A stretch of DNA of 47,354 nucleotides from Desulfobulbaceae bacterium (lineage in GTDB: Bacteria; Desulfobacterota; Desulfobulbia; Desulfobulbales; Desulfocapsaceae), in assembly GCA_026988015.1 (NCBI GenBank), contig JALSMA010000042.1, forward strand, positions 1-47,354, written 5' to 3'. A program made the translations under genes and the position numbers. This document shows, piece by piece, positions 29,885 through 37,871 of this stretch (within the stretch, counting starts at the first letter, position 1; every line of letters begins with the position of its first letter). The notes under the pieces were generated by a model. The model was given only the letters and a program-made list of their open reading frames with translations. It searched no databases and was not told where the DNA came from.

Positions 29885-31732
29885 ATGAAAATTCGCTACA
29901 CTACTCTGTCTCTTGCCTTGTGTTGTTCTCTGCTTGCCACTGGTTGCGCCTACGACAAGAAGAGGATAGCTTCCCCTGCCAGCACCATGACAACCTCTCC
30001 AAGACTTGAGACAACAGAAGATCCGGAGCCCAAGGCTGTGATTCAACCTCGTCCGGTTGGAGGGACCAGTCAGCAGTATATGGATGATGATTTTGAACAG
30101 GATCTTCCCGGATTCGGCGATGTGGAAGATGGAACGGTGCTCCCAGAAATTCAATACGTGAAAGATCGGATTTTTGAATATGGAAGGAAGCTTGACCGGT
30201 GGAAGGAGTTGGATAATCAGGCAGTGGTGATGGATCTCGATGAAGAAGCCTCTGAAGAGATGGTGCGTTGCTTTAGGGATTTGCAAAAAGTTCTCAATGG
30301 GTACAGCCATATCCATGAATTACTGTTGCGGCAGGATTTTCTTGATTCTGAAAGTCAGATCTCCACCAGCGAAGTGCTGAGACTTGGTCAAAGGGATGTC
30401 GCCTTCCTTGAATCAAGTTGCGGCAGGTTGTTGAAGGGAGGGGATGATACTGGTGAAGGTTGGGAGCAGCGTGGCGAACAGGCGGACTTACCTCAAATAG
30501 AGACCCTTATAGAACGTTATGCTGGAAGCAGTGAGTTTGAAGAAGTGGTGCAGGTATGGCAGCAGATTCCGGAGAATCAGCTCGACAGGGTTCATTTGAA
30601 TACACGGATTTCCTATGGCAATGCCCTGATGGCACTTCATCAGGAGGATGAGGCTGCTGCAGTGTATCAGGGAATCATCGATCTGATGTCAGCCTCTGAT
30701 GACCAGCGTACCGATATCTTGTCTTTACGGAAGATTCTGGCTGATCTTTATACTGCCTCAGGTGACTATAAAAAGGCGGAAGAGCAGTATCTCGAGATAT
30801 CAAAAGATTATAGTGACCTTGCCCGGATCGAAGATTGGGCTACACTGCAGCTTTCAATCCTTGACAGGAGTGAGGTGGGGAGTCCGGAATTGTTGGAGTA
30901 CTCATCTCTTCTCAGAAACTATCTGGGGTACAGTCCGCAGCGGGATGGTTATAAGCTGGTGTGGCAGGCTGATAAGTTTCTGGCTGAGTATCCTTATTCA
31001 CCAGTGTCATCCAATGTAGATATCATCAAGACATCTATTCTGAGTAGGGCTGATAAGTGGCTTGAAAGCTTTCTTTTTGAAGTTGACGTTCTGGCTGCTG
31101 ATGAAAAGTTTCAGGATGCTTTGATGAAACTTGAAACCATTCCTGAAGATATTCTGAGCGGGGAGAAGCTGATAGAGGTTCGGAAGAAGAGTGACGATCT
31201 TACCTTGGCTGAAGCAGTGAGTCGTGAAAAGAAGAAGATAGAAAAGATGCAGGCCCAGCAGCGTCAGTGGAACGATGCACTGCTTCTCATTGATAAGGGG
31301 CTCTTTGATGATGCCATAGAAATCCTGACCAGCATGCTTGATACTGAGTATGCCTTGAAGGCTGATGCAAAGATTGCTGAGGTGTCCCTGCTGGCGGCAA
31401 GGGCAGAACGAAGAAAGGCGGCTGATTTGTTTATCCGATTTACAAAAACCACAGATATTGAATCCAAGAAAAAACTTTTGCTGGAATCGAGAAGAAGGCT
31501 TGTGGATATTCTAACTAAGTATCCTGATGTTGGCATAACCGAAAAGGTTTTGGGTAACATCAAGCGTGTGGAAAAAGAGATGGATGCTATAGACCCCATG
31601 CTCAGATCTCAGACAGATACGATGGAGGAGGAGATAACACCTGTGCAGGACGCCTTTAGTATTCCTGTTATAACTCCGGAGATCCAGGCACCTCTTGAGA
31701 TAAAGACTATGGGTGAAGAAACCATCCGGTAG
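29885..31732 (+). CDS. large outer-envelope lipoprotein with TPR-like repeats
   Basis: This 615-residue protein begins MKIRYTTLSLALCCSLLATGC with a lipobox and lipidated Cys21. A low-complexity Thr/Pro-rich spacer of about 40 residues follows, then helical repeat sequence from about residue 190 on. That region includes segments such as NALMALHQEDEAAAVYQGIID and LYTASGDYKKAEEQYLEIS that match the TPR pattern. The C-terminal third is charged and coiled-coil-like. I do not recognise a named family. TPR lipoproteins such as LpoA work as outer-membrane activators of class A PBPs, and this gene directly follows one, so a similar role is an inference worth testing. The gene ends at a strong terminator. 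Confidence 0.7.
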   Translation: MKIRYTTLSLALCCSLLATGCAYDKKRIASPASTMTTSPRLETTEDPEPKAVIQPRPVGGTSQQYMDDDFEQDLPGFGDVEDGTVLPEIQYVKDRIFEYGRKLDRWKELDNQAVVMDLDEEASEEMVRCFRDLQKVLNGYSHIHELLLRQDFLDSESQISTSEVLRLGQRDVAFLESSCGRLLKGGDDTGEGWEQRGEQADLPQIETLIERYAGSSEFEEVVQVWQQIPENQLDRVHLNTRISYGNALMALHQEDEAAAVYQGIIDLMSASDDQRTDILSLRKILADLYTASGDYKKAEEQYLEISKDYSDLARIEDWATLQLSILDRSEVGSPELLEYSSLLRNYLGYSPQRDGYKLVWQADKFLAEYPYSPVSSNVDIIKTSILSRADKWLESFLFEVDVLAADEKFQDALMKLETIPEDILSGEKLIEVRKKSDDLTLAEAVSREKKKIEKMQAQQRQWNDALLLIDKGLFDDAIEILTSMLDTEYALKADAKIAEVSLLAARAERRKAADLFIRFTKTTDIESKKKLLLESRRRLVDILTKYPDVGITEKVLGNIKRVEKEMDAIDPMLRSQTDTMEEEITPVQDAFSIPVITPEIQAPLEIKTMGEETIR

Positions 31733-31773
31733 TTGTATCTGTAAAGAGCCTGGAAACACTTTCAGGCAGAAAC

Positions 31774-31814
31774 AAAAAAAATCCCGGTCAGATTCTTCTG
31801 ACCGGGATTTTTTT
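31774..31814. terminator. strong bidirectional intrinsic terminator
   Basis: ATCCCGGTCAGA-TTCT-TCTGACCGGGAT is a perfect 12-pair stem, preceded by an A run and followed by a T7 run. It closes the lipoprotein gene and insulates the sigma-54 regulatory region downstream. Confidence 0.95.
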
Positions 31815-31914
31815 GTTTCTGAATCCGCGAGCCCTTGCCGGGCACTCCTTATCGTTCACCCCAAGGTACCTGTAACTGCATCTCAGTCGCCAGGTTCCAT
31901 TCTGGACAATTGGT

Positions 31915-31929
31915 GTTTCATTTTGAAGC
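31915..31929. promoter_or_regulatory. upstream activator site 1 (degenerate palindrome)
   Basis: GTTTCAT-T-TTGAAGC matches the GTTTCAT-N-ATGAAAC palindrome at 12 of 14 arm positions. It lies about 235 bases upstream of the -12 element of the sigma-54 promoter. It is supported only by similarity to the two other copies. Confidence 0.5.
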
Positions 31930-31994
31930 ATCCAATTTGGGCCAACTTGTTTTTCCCATAATCTACAATAGCTACAGGATGTTTTCATGGGTTT

Positions 31995-32009
31995 GTTTCA
32001 TAATGAAAC
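31995..32009. promoter_or_regulatory. upstream activator site 2 (perfect palindrome)
   Basis: GTTTCAT-A-ATGAAAC is a perfect inverted repeat with 7-base arms, about 155 bases upstream of the -12 element. Enhancer-binding proteins of the NtrC class bind such dimeric sites 80-200 bases upstream of sigma-54 promoters. Confidence 0.7.
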
Positions 32010-32020
32010 GTGGGTTGCCG

Positions 32021-32035
32021 GTTTCATGATGAACG
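32021..32035. promoter_or_regulatory. upstream activator site 3
   Basis: GTTTCAT-G-ATGAACG repeats the palindrome with changes in the last two positions only. Its centre is 26 bases from that of site 2, so the two dimers would sit about two and a half helical turns apart, about 130 bases upstream of the -12 element. Confidence 0.65.
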
Positions 32036-32141
32036 AGGTTTTTTTTCTGAATGATTTTCTTCCTTATCGGGGAGCGTGTTTAAGTCCCCACTTTCGTGAT
32101 GTTTTTCCCGGTGTGTTTTTTTGTCTATTTAAGTAAGTTCT

Positions 32142-32158
32142 TTGGCACGCCCATTGCT
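32142..32158 (+). promoter_or_regulatory. sigma-54 (RpoN) promoter of the TauE-USP-two-component cluster
   Basis: TTGGCACGCCCATTGCT is an exact match to the core YTGGCACG-N4-TTGCW consensus, with 10 bases between the -24 GG and the -12 GC. Transcription would start near 32169, giving a leader of about 155 bases before the permease gene. Three palindromic activator sites lie upstream, and an NtrC-type activator is the last gene of the cluster. Confidence 0.92.
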
Positions 32159-32239
32159 ATAATTCCTCTGTTCCATATCAGGAGAGAGGTGTTGAGACAT
32201 AGAGATCCAGGATGAAGATTATAACAGGAGGAACGAAAT

Positions 32240-32308
32240 ATGAAGAGTGGGCAAGGGGAAGAAAAACGAATGAATTGTGCAATGATGTCAGTTGTGTTGA
32301 AGAATTAA
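32240..32308 (+). CDS. possible leader peptide, 22 residues
   Basis: The frame MKSGQGEEKRMNCAMMSVVLKN ends with TAA just before the GGAGG of the permease gene. It has the best ribosome-binding site of the region, AGGAGG at 32226-32231, 8 bases before the ATG. It lies wholly within the sigma-54 transcript leader. A competing frame (32212-32349, 45 codons, four cysteines) overlaps it and runs into the permease start but has a poor ribosome-binding site. Either could couple translation to the permease. No homology is recognised, and the ribosome-binding site is the only support. Confidence 0.35.
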   Translation: MKSGQGEEKRMNCAMMSVVLKN

Positions 32309-32324
32309 TGGAGGAAAAAATATC

Positions 32325-33263
32325 ATGTTACATATGTATTTACCAATAGCAGGAAACAGCGTCAATGTGTTCCTGATATTAGGTCTTGGCGGTTTTGTTG
32401 GGCTGTTGTCAGGTATTTTCGGAGTTGGTGGAGGGTTTTTAATGACACCCCTGCTAATGATGTTTGGTATTCCACCAACGGTGGCTGCCGCATCAGACTC
32501 TAATCAGATTGTGGGGGCTTCAACTTCCGGGACTCTGGCGCATATGCGTTTGGGAAATGTGGATGTACCCATGGGACTGATGCTTCTTATCGGTGGTGTG
32601 GGAGGTGGTACTGTTGGAGTTCAACTCATTAAGCTGCTACGTGCCATGGGCAATGCTGATTTTCTCATTGCCATCACCTATGTCATCATGCTTGGTGGTG
32701 TTGGTGGCTATATGTTTTGGGAAAGTCTTCAGGGTTTGAAAAAGGATAAGCAGGGAATTGCGGTAACGGCTCAGGTTGAAGAAAAAGAATCTGTTAAAGG
32801 TGGTAAGACGTTTTTGCAGCGTCTTCCTATGCAATATAAATTTGAGAAATCTGGTTGTGAGGTTTCCATGCTTATGCCGTTATCAATTGGAGTTCTGGTT
32901 GGTATTCTGGCGGCCATCATGGGTGTTGGAGGTGGCTTTATCATGGTTCCGGTCATGGTCTATTTACTCCGGATGCCAATGCATGTTGTGGTTGGAACGT
33001 CATTGTTTCAGATCCTTTTCACTTGCATTAACGTAACCATAATGCAGTCTTATTCCAATCATACAGTGGATTTTGTTCTCGCTGTATTGCTGCTCCTTGG
33101 GTCAACGATTGGGGCTCAGGCAGGGACGGCGGTATCAAAACGTCTTAAGGCGGATCAGCTGAAGATAATGTTGGCAAGCCTGGTGTTACTGGTTTGTGTC
33201 AAGATGACAGCAGGTCTATTGATGACACCTGCCATTATGGTTGCCCTGAAAGGAGGACATTAA
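32325..33263 (+). CDS. TauE/SafE-family anion permease
   Basis: This 312-residue multi-spanning membrane protein has the two-fold repeat of the TauE/SafE (COG0730/TSUP) family: GLLSGIFGVGGGFLMTPLLMMFGIP in the first half and GILAAIMGVGGGFIMVPVMVYLL in the second. Each repeat is followed by a conserved helix (AAASDSNQIVGAST; VVGTSLFQILFT). A cytoplasmic loop of about 50 charged residues (about 140-185) separates the halves. Characterised members export sulfite, sulfoacetate or related organosulfur anions or take up thiosulfate; the substrate here is unknown. It is the first full-size gene after the sigma-54 promoter, with an AATGGAGG ribosome-binding site. The next gene starts 1 base after its stop. 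Confidence 0.9.
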   Translation: MLHMYLPIAGNSVNVFLILGLGGFVGLLSGIFGVGGGFLMTPLLMMFGIPPTVAAASDSNQIVGASTSGTLAHMRLGNVDVPMGLMLLIGGVGGGTVGVQLIKLLRAMGNADFLIAITYVIMLGGVGGYMFWESLQGLKKDKQGIAVTAQVEEKESVKGGKTFLQRLPMQYKFEKSGCEVSMLMPLSIGVLVGILAAIMGVGGGFIMVPVMVYLLRMPMHVVVGTSLFQILFTCINVTIMQSYSNHTVDFVLAVLLLLGSTIGAQAGTAVSKRLKADQLKIMLASLVLLVCVKMTAGLLMTPAIMVALKGGH

Positions 33264-33264
33264 G

Positions 33265-34053
33265 ATGAGTTTGATGAGACTGGTCAAAATTACGATAGCA
33301 AGTTTTCTGGGGGCGTTACTGCTGGTTCCATTCTTAGAATGTTCTGCCGATGCTGCGATGGGTGACGTATCCCTTGAGCTTGCCCAGGACACCATTGAGA
33401 TCTCCACGTTCTACAATGGTACAACTCTGGAGGTGAGCGGTGATGTAGCAGTGGATGATGACGTTGTACTGCTGGTGAGTGGCCCGAGGGAAGAGGTTCA
33501 TTTGAAGGAAAAAGGTAAGGTCGCCGGTTTTCTATGGATGAATAAAAAGGATGTCATATTGGAGAACACCCCTGCCGTTTATATGGTTTACACCCCGGAA
33601 GGGAGCAGCGAGAAGTTAGTCAGTACTGATCTGGGTACCGGGTACCAGGCATTACTATCAGATATCTCCATCATGCCGGAGTCTGCCGATAAGGCTTTTA
33701 TTTTTGAGGAATATGTGAAGTTGATGGAACAGTCTGGTGTCTATGCTGTTCATGCTGCATCTGTTCAGTATGGCACGCCTGAAAATGGCATGAAAAGTTT
33801 TAAGGTTGTGCTTGTTATTCCTTCCAAAATGAAAGCAGGGACATACAGTGTTGAAGCTATTGCGGTGAAGGGTGGTGTTGTTATAGATCGGGCCCAGTCT
33901 GGATTGATCCTTAAACTTTCAGGGCTTCCTGCTGTTATCTCTTCCCTGGCCTACGAACGGCCCCTGCTGTTTGGTTTTATGGCAGTATTTATTGCAATTG
34001 CAACTGGTCTGCTGATCGGGGTTGTCTTCCGCGGCGGCGGTGGCGCTCATTAA
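33265..34053 (+). CDS. TIGR02186/Alph_Pro_TM-type membrane-anchored periplasmic protein
   Basis: This 262-residue protein has an N-terminal signal (about residues 1-31). It then has a beta-rich periplasmic part whose core, IEISTFYNGTTLEVSG...VVLLVSGPREEVHL.EKGKVAGFLWMN, matches what I know of the TIGR02186 (putative transmembrane, Alph_Pro_TM) family, and a single C-terminal membrane helix (about 235-255). In other proteobacteria this family is found beside TauE/SafE permeases, as it is here, so it is probably a periplasmic partner of the permease. The biochemical role is unknown. It starts 1 base after the permease stop with AGGAGG upstream, so the two are coupled. Confidence 0.82.
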   Translation: MSLMRLVKITIASFLGALLLVPFLECSADAAMGDVSLELAQDTIEISTFYNGTTLEVSGDVAVDDDVVLLVSGPREEVHLKEKGKVAGFLWMNKKDVILENTPAVYMVYTPEGSSEKLVSTDLGTGYQALLSDISIMPESADKAFIFEEYVKLMEQSGVYAVHAASVQYGTPENGMKSFKVVLVIPSKMKAGTYSVEAIAVKGGVVIDRAQSGLILKLSGLPAVISSLAYERPLLFGFMAVFIAIATGLLIGVVFRGGGGAH

Positions 34054-34084
34054 AGTGAATTCGTTACGAGGAACAGAAAAGCAC

Positions 34085-36649
34085 ATGAGAAACTTTCTGC
34101 TGCAATTTGCTGAGATTTTTGTCAAGAAAAAGCACAGCAATACACCATTCAAAGTGCTGTTTGCCGATTTTAAGAAGAGTCTGGATTTGAACAATCAGAT
34201 TCTGGATATCATAGGTGATGCCAATGATAAACTGAGCGGCGATTACATATTTGATGAGCACTATATCCACACCACCTGTGGACAACTGACGGATCTGCTA
34301 CGGGAACTAATTGTAACCATTAATCACCTCACATCTCAGAAATATACGGGACTGTTTAACAGCTTTCATCGGATAGAGGAAGATCTGGCTCTTATTCTGC
34401 GGGGAAAGGTTTTGTCTCAGGATATACCACTTACTCTGCAGTATTCTGATATCACCAGAGATCTCGTTGACGCTGTGGGAGGGAAAAACTGCCATATTGC
34501 AGAAATTGGTTCGTACCTCGGCCTGAGAATTCCCCGGGGATTTGCAATAACAACATCTGCTTTCGAGTTGTATTGGAAGGCAGGGAATCTTGATAAATCT
34601 GTCGCTCAAATTAGGGAACAGTGGCTCGATGAGCAGCTCACTTTGTCTGAGGCCTCTTCAAGAATCCAGGAGCTGATTCTTAAGACTCCTGTACCGGATA
34701 TCCTGGATAAAGCAATTCTTGCTGCAGCAGCAGAGGTTGTGGGGAAGGATGGTAGGGGAAAACCATGTTTCGCTGTCCGCTCCAGTGCCCTTGGAGAGGA
34801 TGGTGTGACTTCCTTTGCCGGGCAGTATCAGAGTTGTTTGAGTATTCCCCCGGACCAGATTACCCGGGCCTATAAGCAGGTAGTTGCAAGTCTCTACAGT
34901 CAGCAGGCCATGGAATATCGGTTGAAAAAAGATTTCCGTTCCGAAGAGGTCGTGATGGCGGTTGCCTGTCAGCTGATGGTACCTGCTAAAGCCAGTGGGG
35001 TCATGTACACCTATGACCCGTTACGACCTGAGGGAGAAACTATATTAATCAGTTCAGCCTGGGGGCTTGGAGAGCCAATTGTAGCCGGTGCAGTTGCCAC
35101 TGATCATTTTGTCCTTGAACGGAAACCACCCCATAAGGCAATTGAGATGCAGATTGTGCGAAAGGATGAGTCCATGGTTATTACGGGTTGCGGTGGGCTT
35201 AACAATGTGGCTGTCCGTGCCAGGCAGCGCACAGAACCAAGCCTGAAGGCCGGTCAGTTACATGATCTGGCTAAGACAGGTGTGTTGCTCGAGAGATACT
35301 TTAAGGCTCCTCAGGATGTTGAATTTGCCATTGATCAGGCGGAGCAGATTGTTCTCCTGCAGTCCCGACAGCTGCAGCTTCACTATGATCGTCTACCGCG
35401 GGCCTGTGACCTTTCCGGGATTGACAGAAGCTATCCTGTTCTTCTTCGGGGAAAAGGTGTTGCTGCCATGGAAGGAATTGCCTCCGGACCAGTATGGATC
35501 CTGGATGCAGAGAAAGATCTGACTGATTTTCCAATGGGCGCTGTTCTGGTGGCAAGACATGCTTCACCACAGCTTGCAAAAGTGATCCATAAGGCTGCTG
35601 GATTTATAACTGATATCGGTTCCACCACCGGGCATCTGGCAACGGTGGCCAGGGAATTTAGGGTTCCAGCTCTTCTTAATACCGGGGATGCCACCACCAT
35701 TCTGCGTGATGGCTGTGAAATCACCATGGATATAGAGTGCCTGACCATCTATGAAGGGCAGGTCCCGGAGCTGCAGCACTACAGCCTTCAGGAGGAAGCC
35801 ATTGAGGATATGTTTGAATATCGTCTGTTACGCCGGGTGCTCAGAAAGATAGAGCCCCTCAATCTTGTTGATCCTGAGAGTGATAATTTTACCCCGGAAA
35901 ATTGTAAAACCTACCATGATCTCACAAGATTTATCCATGAAAAAGCTGTGGAAACCATAATTGATATCAGTTTTTATCATGCTCATCATAGAGACACCCA
36001 GGTTGGGAAACTCCTATGGGAGTATCCTCTTGATCTTGTGCTTATTGATGTAGGTGGGGGCATAGACGGGGAGCATACTAAGGGGATCCTGGCTGAACAG
36101 ATTAGCTCTGTTCCTATGCAGGAACTGCTTCGAGGCATGTCTTGGCCAGGGGTCTGGGATATGACGCCGTCCAGGGTTGATTTTAACAGTTTTATGTCAA
36201 GTCTGACCCGGACAGAGCCAATACGAAACAGCAGCCCCGAAGATGTTGGACGTAACTTGGCTGTTATTTCGAGTGAGTATACCAATATAAATTTTCGGCT
36301 TGGATACCACTTCACCGTAATAGATGCTTATATCTCTGAAAACATTCTTGATAATCATATATATTTCAGGTTTTCCGGTGGCGTAACAGACACGGCGAGG
36401 CGTTCCCGACGAATCAAGCTCCTTGGTCGCATTTTGTCCCATTATGATTTTCTCTGTGAGGTTCACGGGGATACTGTGGTGGCCCGTTTGAAGAGAATGG
36501 ACAGGAAAAGCATACTGAAACGGCTGTTTTTACTGGGGTTGCTTGTCGCCTATACCCGACAGCTGGATGTCAAAATGATAAATGACACCAGAATAGATCA
36601 ATATTTCAAAGAAATACAAACCATAATGGAGGAGAGCAATGACAACTGA
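34085..36649 (+). CDS. PEP-synthase-like phosphotransfer protein with atypical architecture
   Basis: This 854-residue protein begins with about 125 novel helical residues. A PPDK_N ATP-grasp-like nucleotide-binding domain follows, with VGGKNCHIAEIG, RSSALGEDGVTSFAGQYQS, SSAWGLGEPIVAGAVATDHF and DVEFAID...LLQSRQ. Next is the swivelling phosphohistidine domain, with its His in GSTTGHLATVAREFRVPALL. The PEP/pyruvate-binding TIM barrel of real PEP synthase is missing. Instead the last 240 residues form an unrecognised domain (for example RLGYHFTVIDAYISE and a Lys/Arg-rich stretch). It may therefore phosphorylate a partner or nucleotide instead of pyruvate. I place the start at the ATG at 34085 (GAGGA upstream); GTG or ATG codons further 5' overlap the previous gene. 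The 3' end overlaps the receiver gene by 11 bases. Confidence 0.8.
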   Translation: MRNFLLQFAEIFVKKKHSNTPFKVLFADFKKSLDLNNQILDIIGDANDKLSGDYIFDEHYIHTTCGQLTDLLRELIVTINHLTSQKYTGLFNSFHRIEEDLALILRGKVLSQDIPLTLQYSDITRDLVDAVGGKNCHIAEIGSYLGLRIPRGFAITTSAFELYWKAGNLDKSVAQIREQWLDEQLTLSEASSRIQELILKTPVPDILDKAILAAAAEVVGKDGRGKPCFAVRSSALGEDGVTSFAGQYQSCLSIPPDQITRAYKQVVASLYSQQAMEYRLKKDFRSEEVVMAVACQLMVPAKASGVMYTYDPLRPEGETILISSAWGLGEPIVAGAVATDHFVLERKPPHKAIEMQIVRKDESMVITGCGGLNNVAVRARQRTEPSLKAGQLHDLAKTGVLLERYFKAPQDVEFAIDQAEQIVLLQSRQLQLHYDRLPRACDLSGIDRSYPVLLRGKGVAAMEGIASGPVWILDAEKDLTDFPMGAVLVARHASPQLAKVIHKAAGFITDIGSTTGHLATVAREFRVPALLNTGDATTILRDGCEITMDIECLTIYEGQVPELQHYSLQEEAIEDMFEYRLLRRVLRKIEPLNLVDPESDNFTPENCKTYHDLTRFIHEKAVETIIDISFYHAHHRDTQVGKLLWEYPLDLVLIDVGGGIDGEHTKGILAEQISSVPMQELLRGMSWPGVWDMTPSRVDFNSFMSSLTRTEPIRNSSPEDVGRNLAVISSEYTNINFRLGYHFTVIDAYISENILDNHIYFRFSGGVTDTARRSRRIKLLGRILSHYDFLCEVHGDTVVARLKRMDRKSILKRLFLLGLLVAYTRQLDVKMINDTRIDQYFKEIQTIMEESNDN

Positions 36650-37028
36650 ACAGACCAGTATTTTGATCCTGGATGATGAACCCATCGTGAGTAAGCGATT
36701 AAAACCATCTCTTGAAAAGAAAGGGTATGAAGTGGAGACTTTTACCAGGAGCGCTGATGCTTTGCAACGGGTGATGGAGAGACATTTTAATATAGTGATA
36801 ACAGATCTTAAGATGGAAGGTATGGATGGTATGCAGTTTCTCACCGAAGTCAAAGAGCGGTACCCTGATACTGAGGTGATCGTTATAACAGGATTTGCGA
36901 CCATGGCTACTGCAAAGGAATCGTATAATAAAGGGGTCTTTGACTTCCTGGCCAAGCCCTTCAAGTTAGGGGAAATATCCGAGGTTATTGCCAAGGCAGA
37001 AAAAAAAATAAAAAGACTTGAGAGGTGA
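36639..37028 (+). CDS. stand-alone response regulator receiver
   Basis: This 129-residue single CheY-like receiver domain has the acidic pair in LDDEP, phospho-acceptor Asp56 in IVITDLKMEGMDG, the Thr/Ser switch in VIVITGFA and the Lys in FLAKPFK. No output domain is present, so it acts by protein contact or as a phosphate sink. It starts inside the end of the PEP-synthase-like gene with a GGAGGAGAG ribosome-binding site. It is therefore translationally linked to it, which suggests the two proteins work together. Confidence 0.93.
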   Translation: MTTEQTSILILDDEPIVSKRLKPSLEKKGYEVETFTRSADALQRVMERHFNIVITDLKMEGMDGMQFLTEVKERYPDTEVIVITGFATMATAKESYNKGVFDFLAKPFKLGEISEVIAKAEKKIKRLER

Positions 37029-37032
37029 GGAA

Positions 37033-37848
37033 ATGCTGAAAACACTACTTTATATAAATGAAGACCTAGCGTCAAGTATTGCTCTGCGTTTTACAGATTA
37101 TCTAAGTCGTTTTGTGAACCTTTCACTCTTTGTTGCCCATGTGGAAGAGCCGGATGAAAAAGAACAGGTGGGAACGGGTTGGGTACGTCGCACCTGGGAA
37201 GATGGTGTGGCTTCCAGTGGGAAGAGGCTTGTTGATCGGATGTTACGAACCGAAAATATTAACTGTCCTTTGGCTGGCCGCCCCAAAATCTTTGTTGGTG
37301 AAATGGAAAGAGAGATGATTTTCGAGCTGCGCAACGGCCTCTATAAATTGTTTATAAAGGGGTACCTTGACTCTGCTGATCCAGAGCCGTTTTACGACCT
37401 TATCAGCTCGTCACTCTGCGAAGAAATGTCATGTCCGGTGTTAGTGGTGAAAAATCTTTCGCTGAGCAAGAGGTGTGCTCTGCTTTGTGCAGACGGCGTG
37501 GACCCAAGGACACTTGTGGAACAGTCCATGGAGATAGTTGGTGAGTCAAGCTTTGAACTCGACATCGTCTATTTTAAATTTCAGGAAAGTGATCAGGTCC
37601 AGATCCTGGACAGCCGAGAGGGGGGAAGCAATTTAAGGGAGACCGAGTCTCTCCTTGCTGCAGCTGGTAAAACTGTAGCGAACACCATCGTACTAACCGG
37701 TGTGCCGGAACAGATTGGAGATTACTTGAAAGAGTATGCACTGGTGGCTTCCACCATGCCAGGGAGAAAGAGCATGCATATGTATGTGCTGGCCCATTCA
37801 CTGGCATCGGTGCTTCTAGTACGGGACACTGCACAAAAACAACAATAA
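37033..37848 (+). CDS. universal stress protein-like protein, tandem degenerate domains (first copy)
   Basis: This 271-residue protein has two weak UspA-like halves. The first starts MLKTLLYINEDLASSIALRFTDYLSRF and ends EEMSCPVLVVKN. The second starts KRCALLCADGVDPRTLVEQSMEI and ends HSLASVLLVRD. Both ends match the beta-strand that closes USP domains (..CPVLVV/..SVLLVR). The usual G-x2-G-x9-G(S/T) ATP-binding loop is absent in both halves, so nucleotide binding is doubtful. It has GAGGTGAGGAA before the ATG at 37033, just after the receiver gene. A related protein follows at 37872. Confidence 0.65.
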   Translation: MLKTLLYINEDLASSIALRFTDYLSRFVNLSLFVAHVEEPDEKEQVGTGWVRRTWEDGVASSGKRLVDRMLRTENINCPLAGRPKIFVGEMEREMIFELRNGLYKLFIKGYLDSADPEPFYDLISSSLCEEMSCPVLVVKNLSLSKRCALLCADGVDPRTLVEQSMEIVGESSFELDIVYFKFQESDQVQILDSREGGSNLRETESLLAAAGKTVANTIVLTGVPEQIGDYLKEYALVASTMPGRKSMHMYVLAHSLASVLLVRDTAQKQQ

Positions 37849-37871
37849 ATCAGATTGAGAAGAGGATTGTA

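Noticed and set aside
33766-33790. Second TGGCAC motif as a sigma-54 promoter inside the TIGR02186-type gene
   Set aside because: TGGCACG occurs, but no TTGC follows at the required 10-base GG-to-GC spacing.
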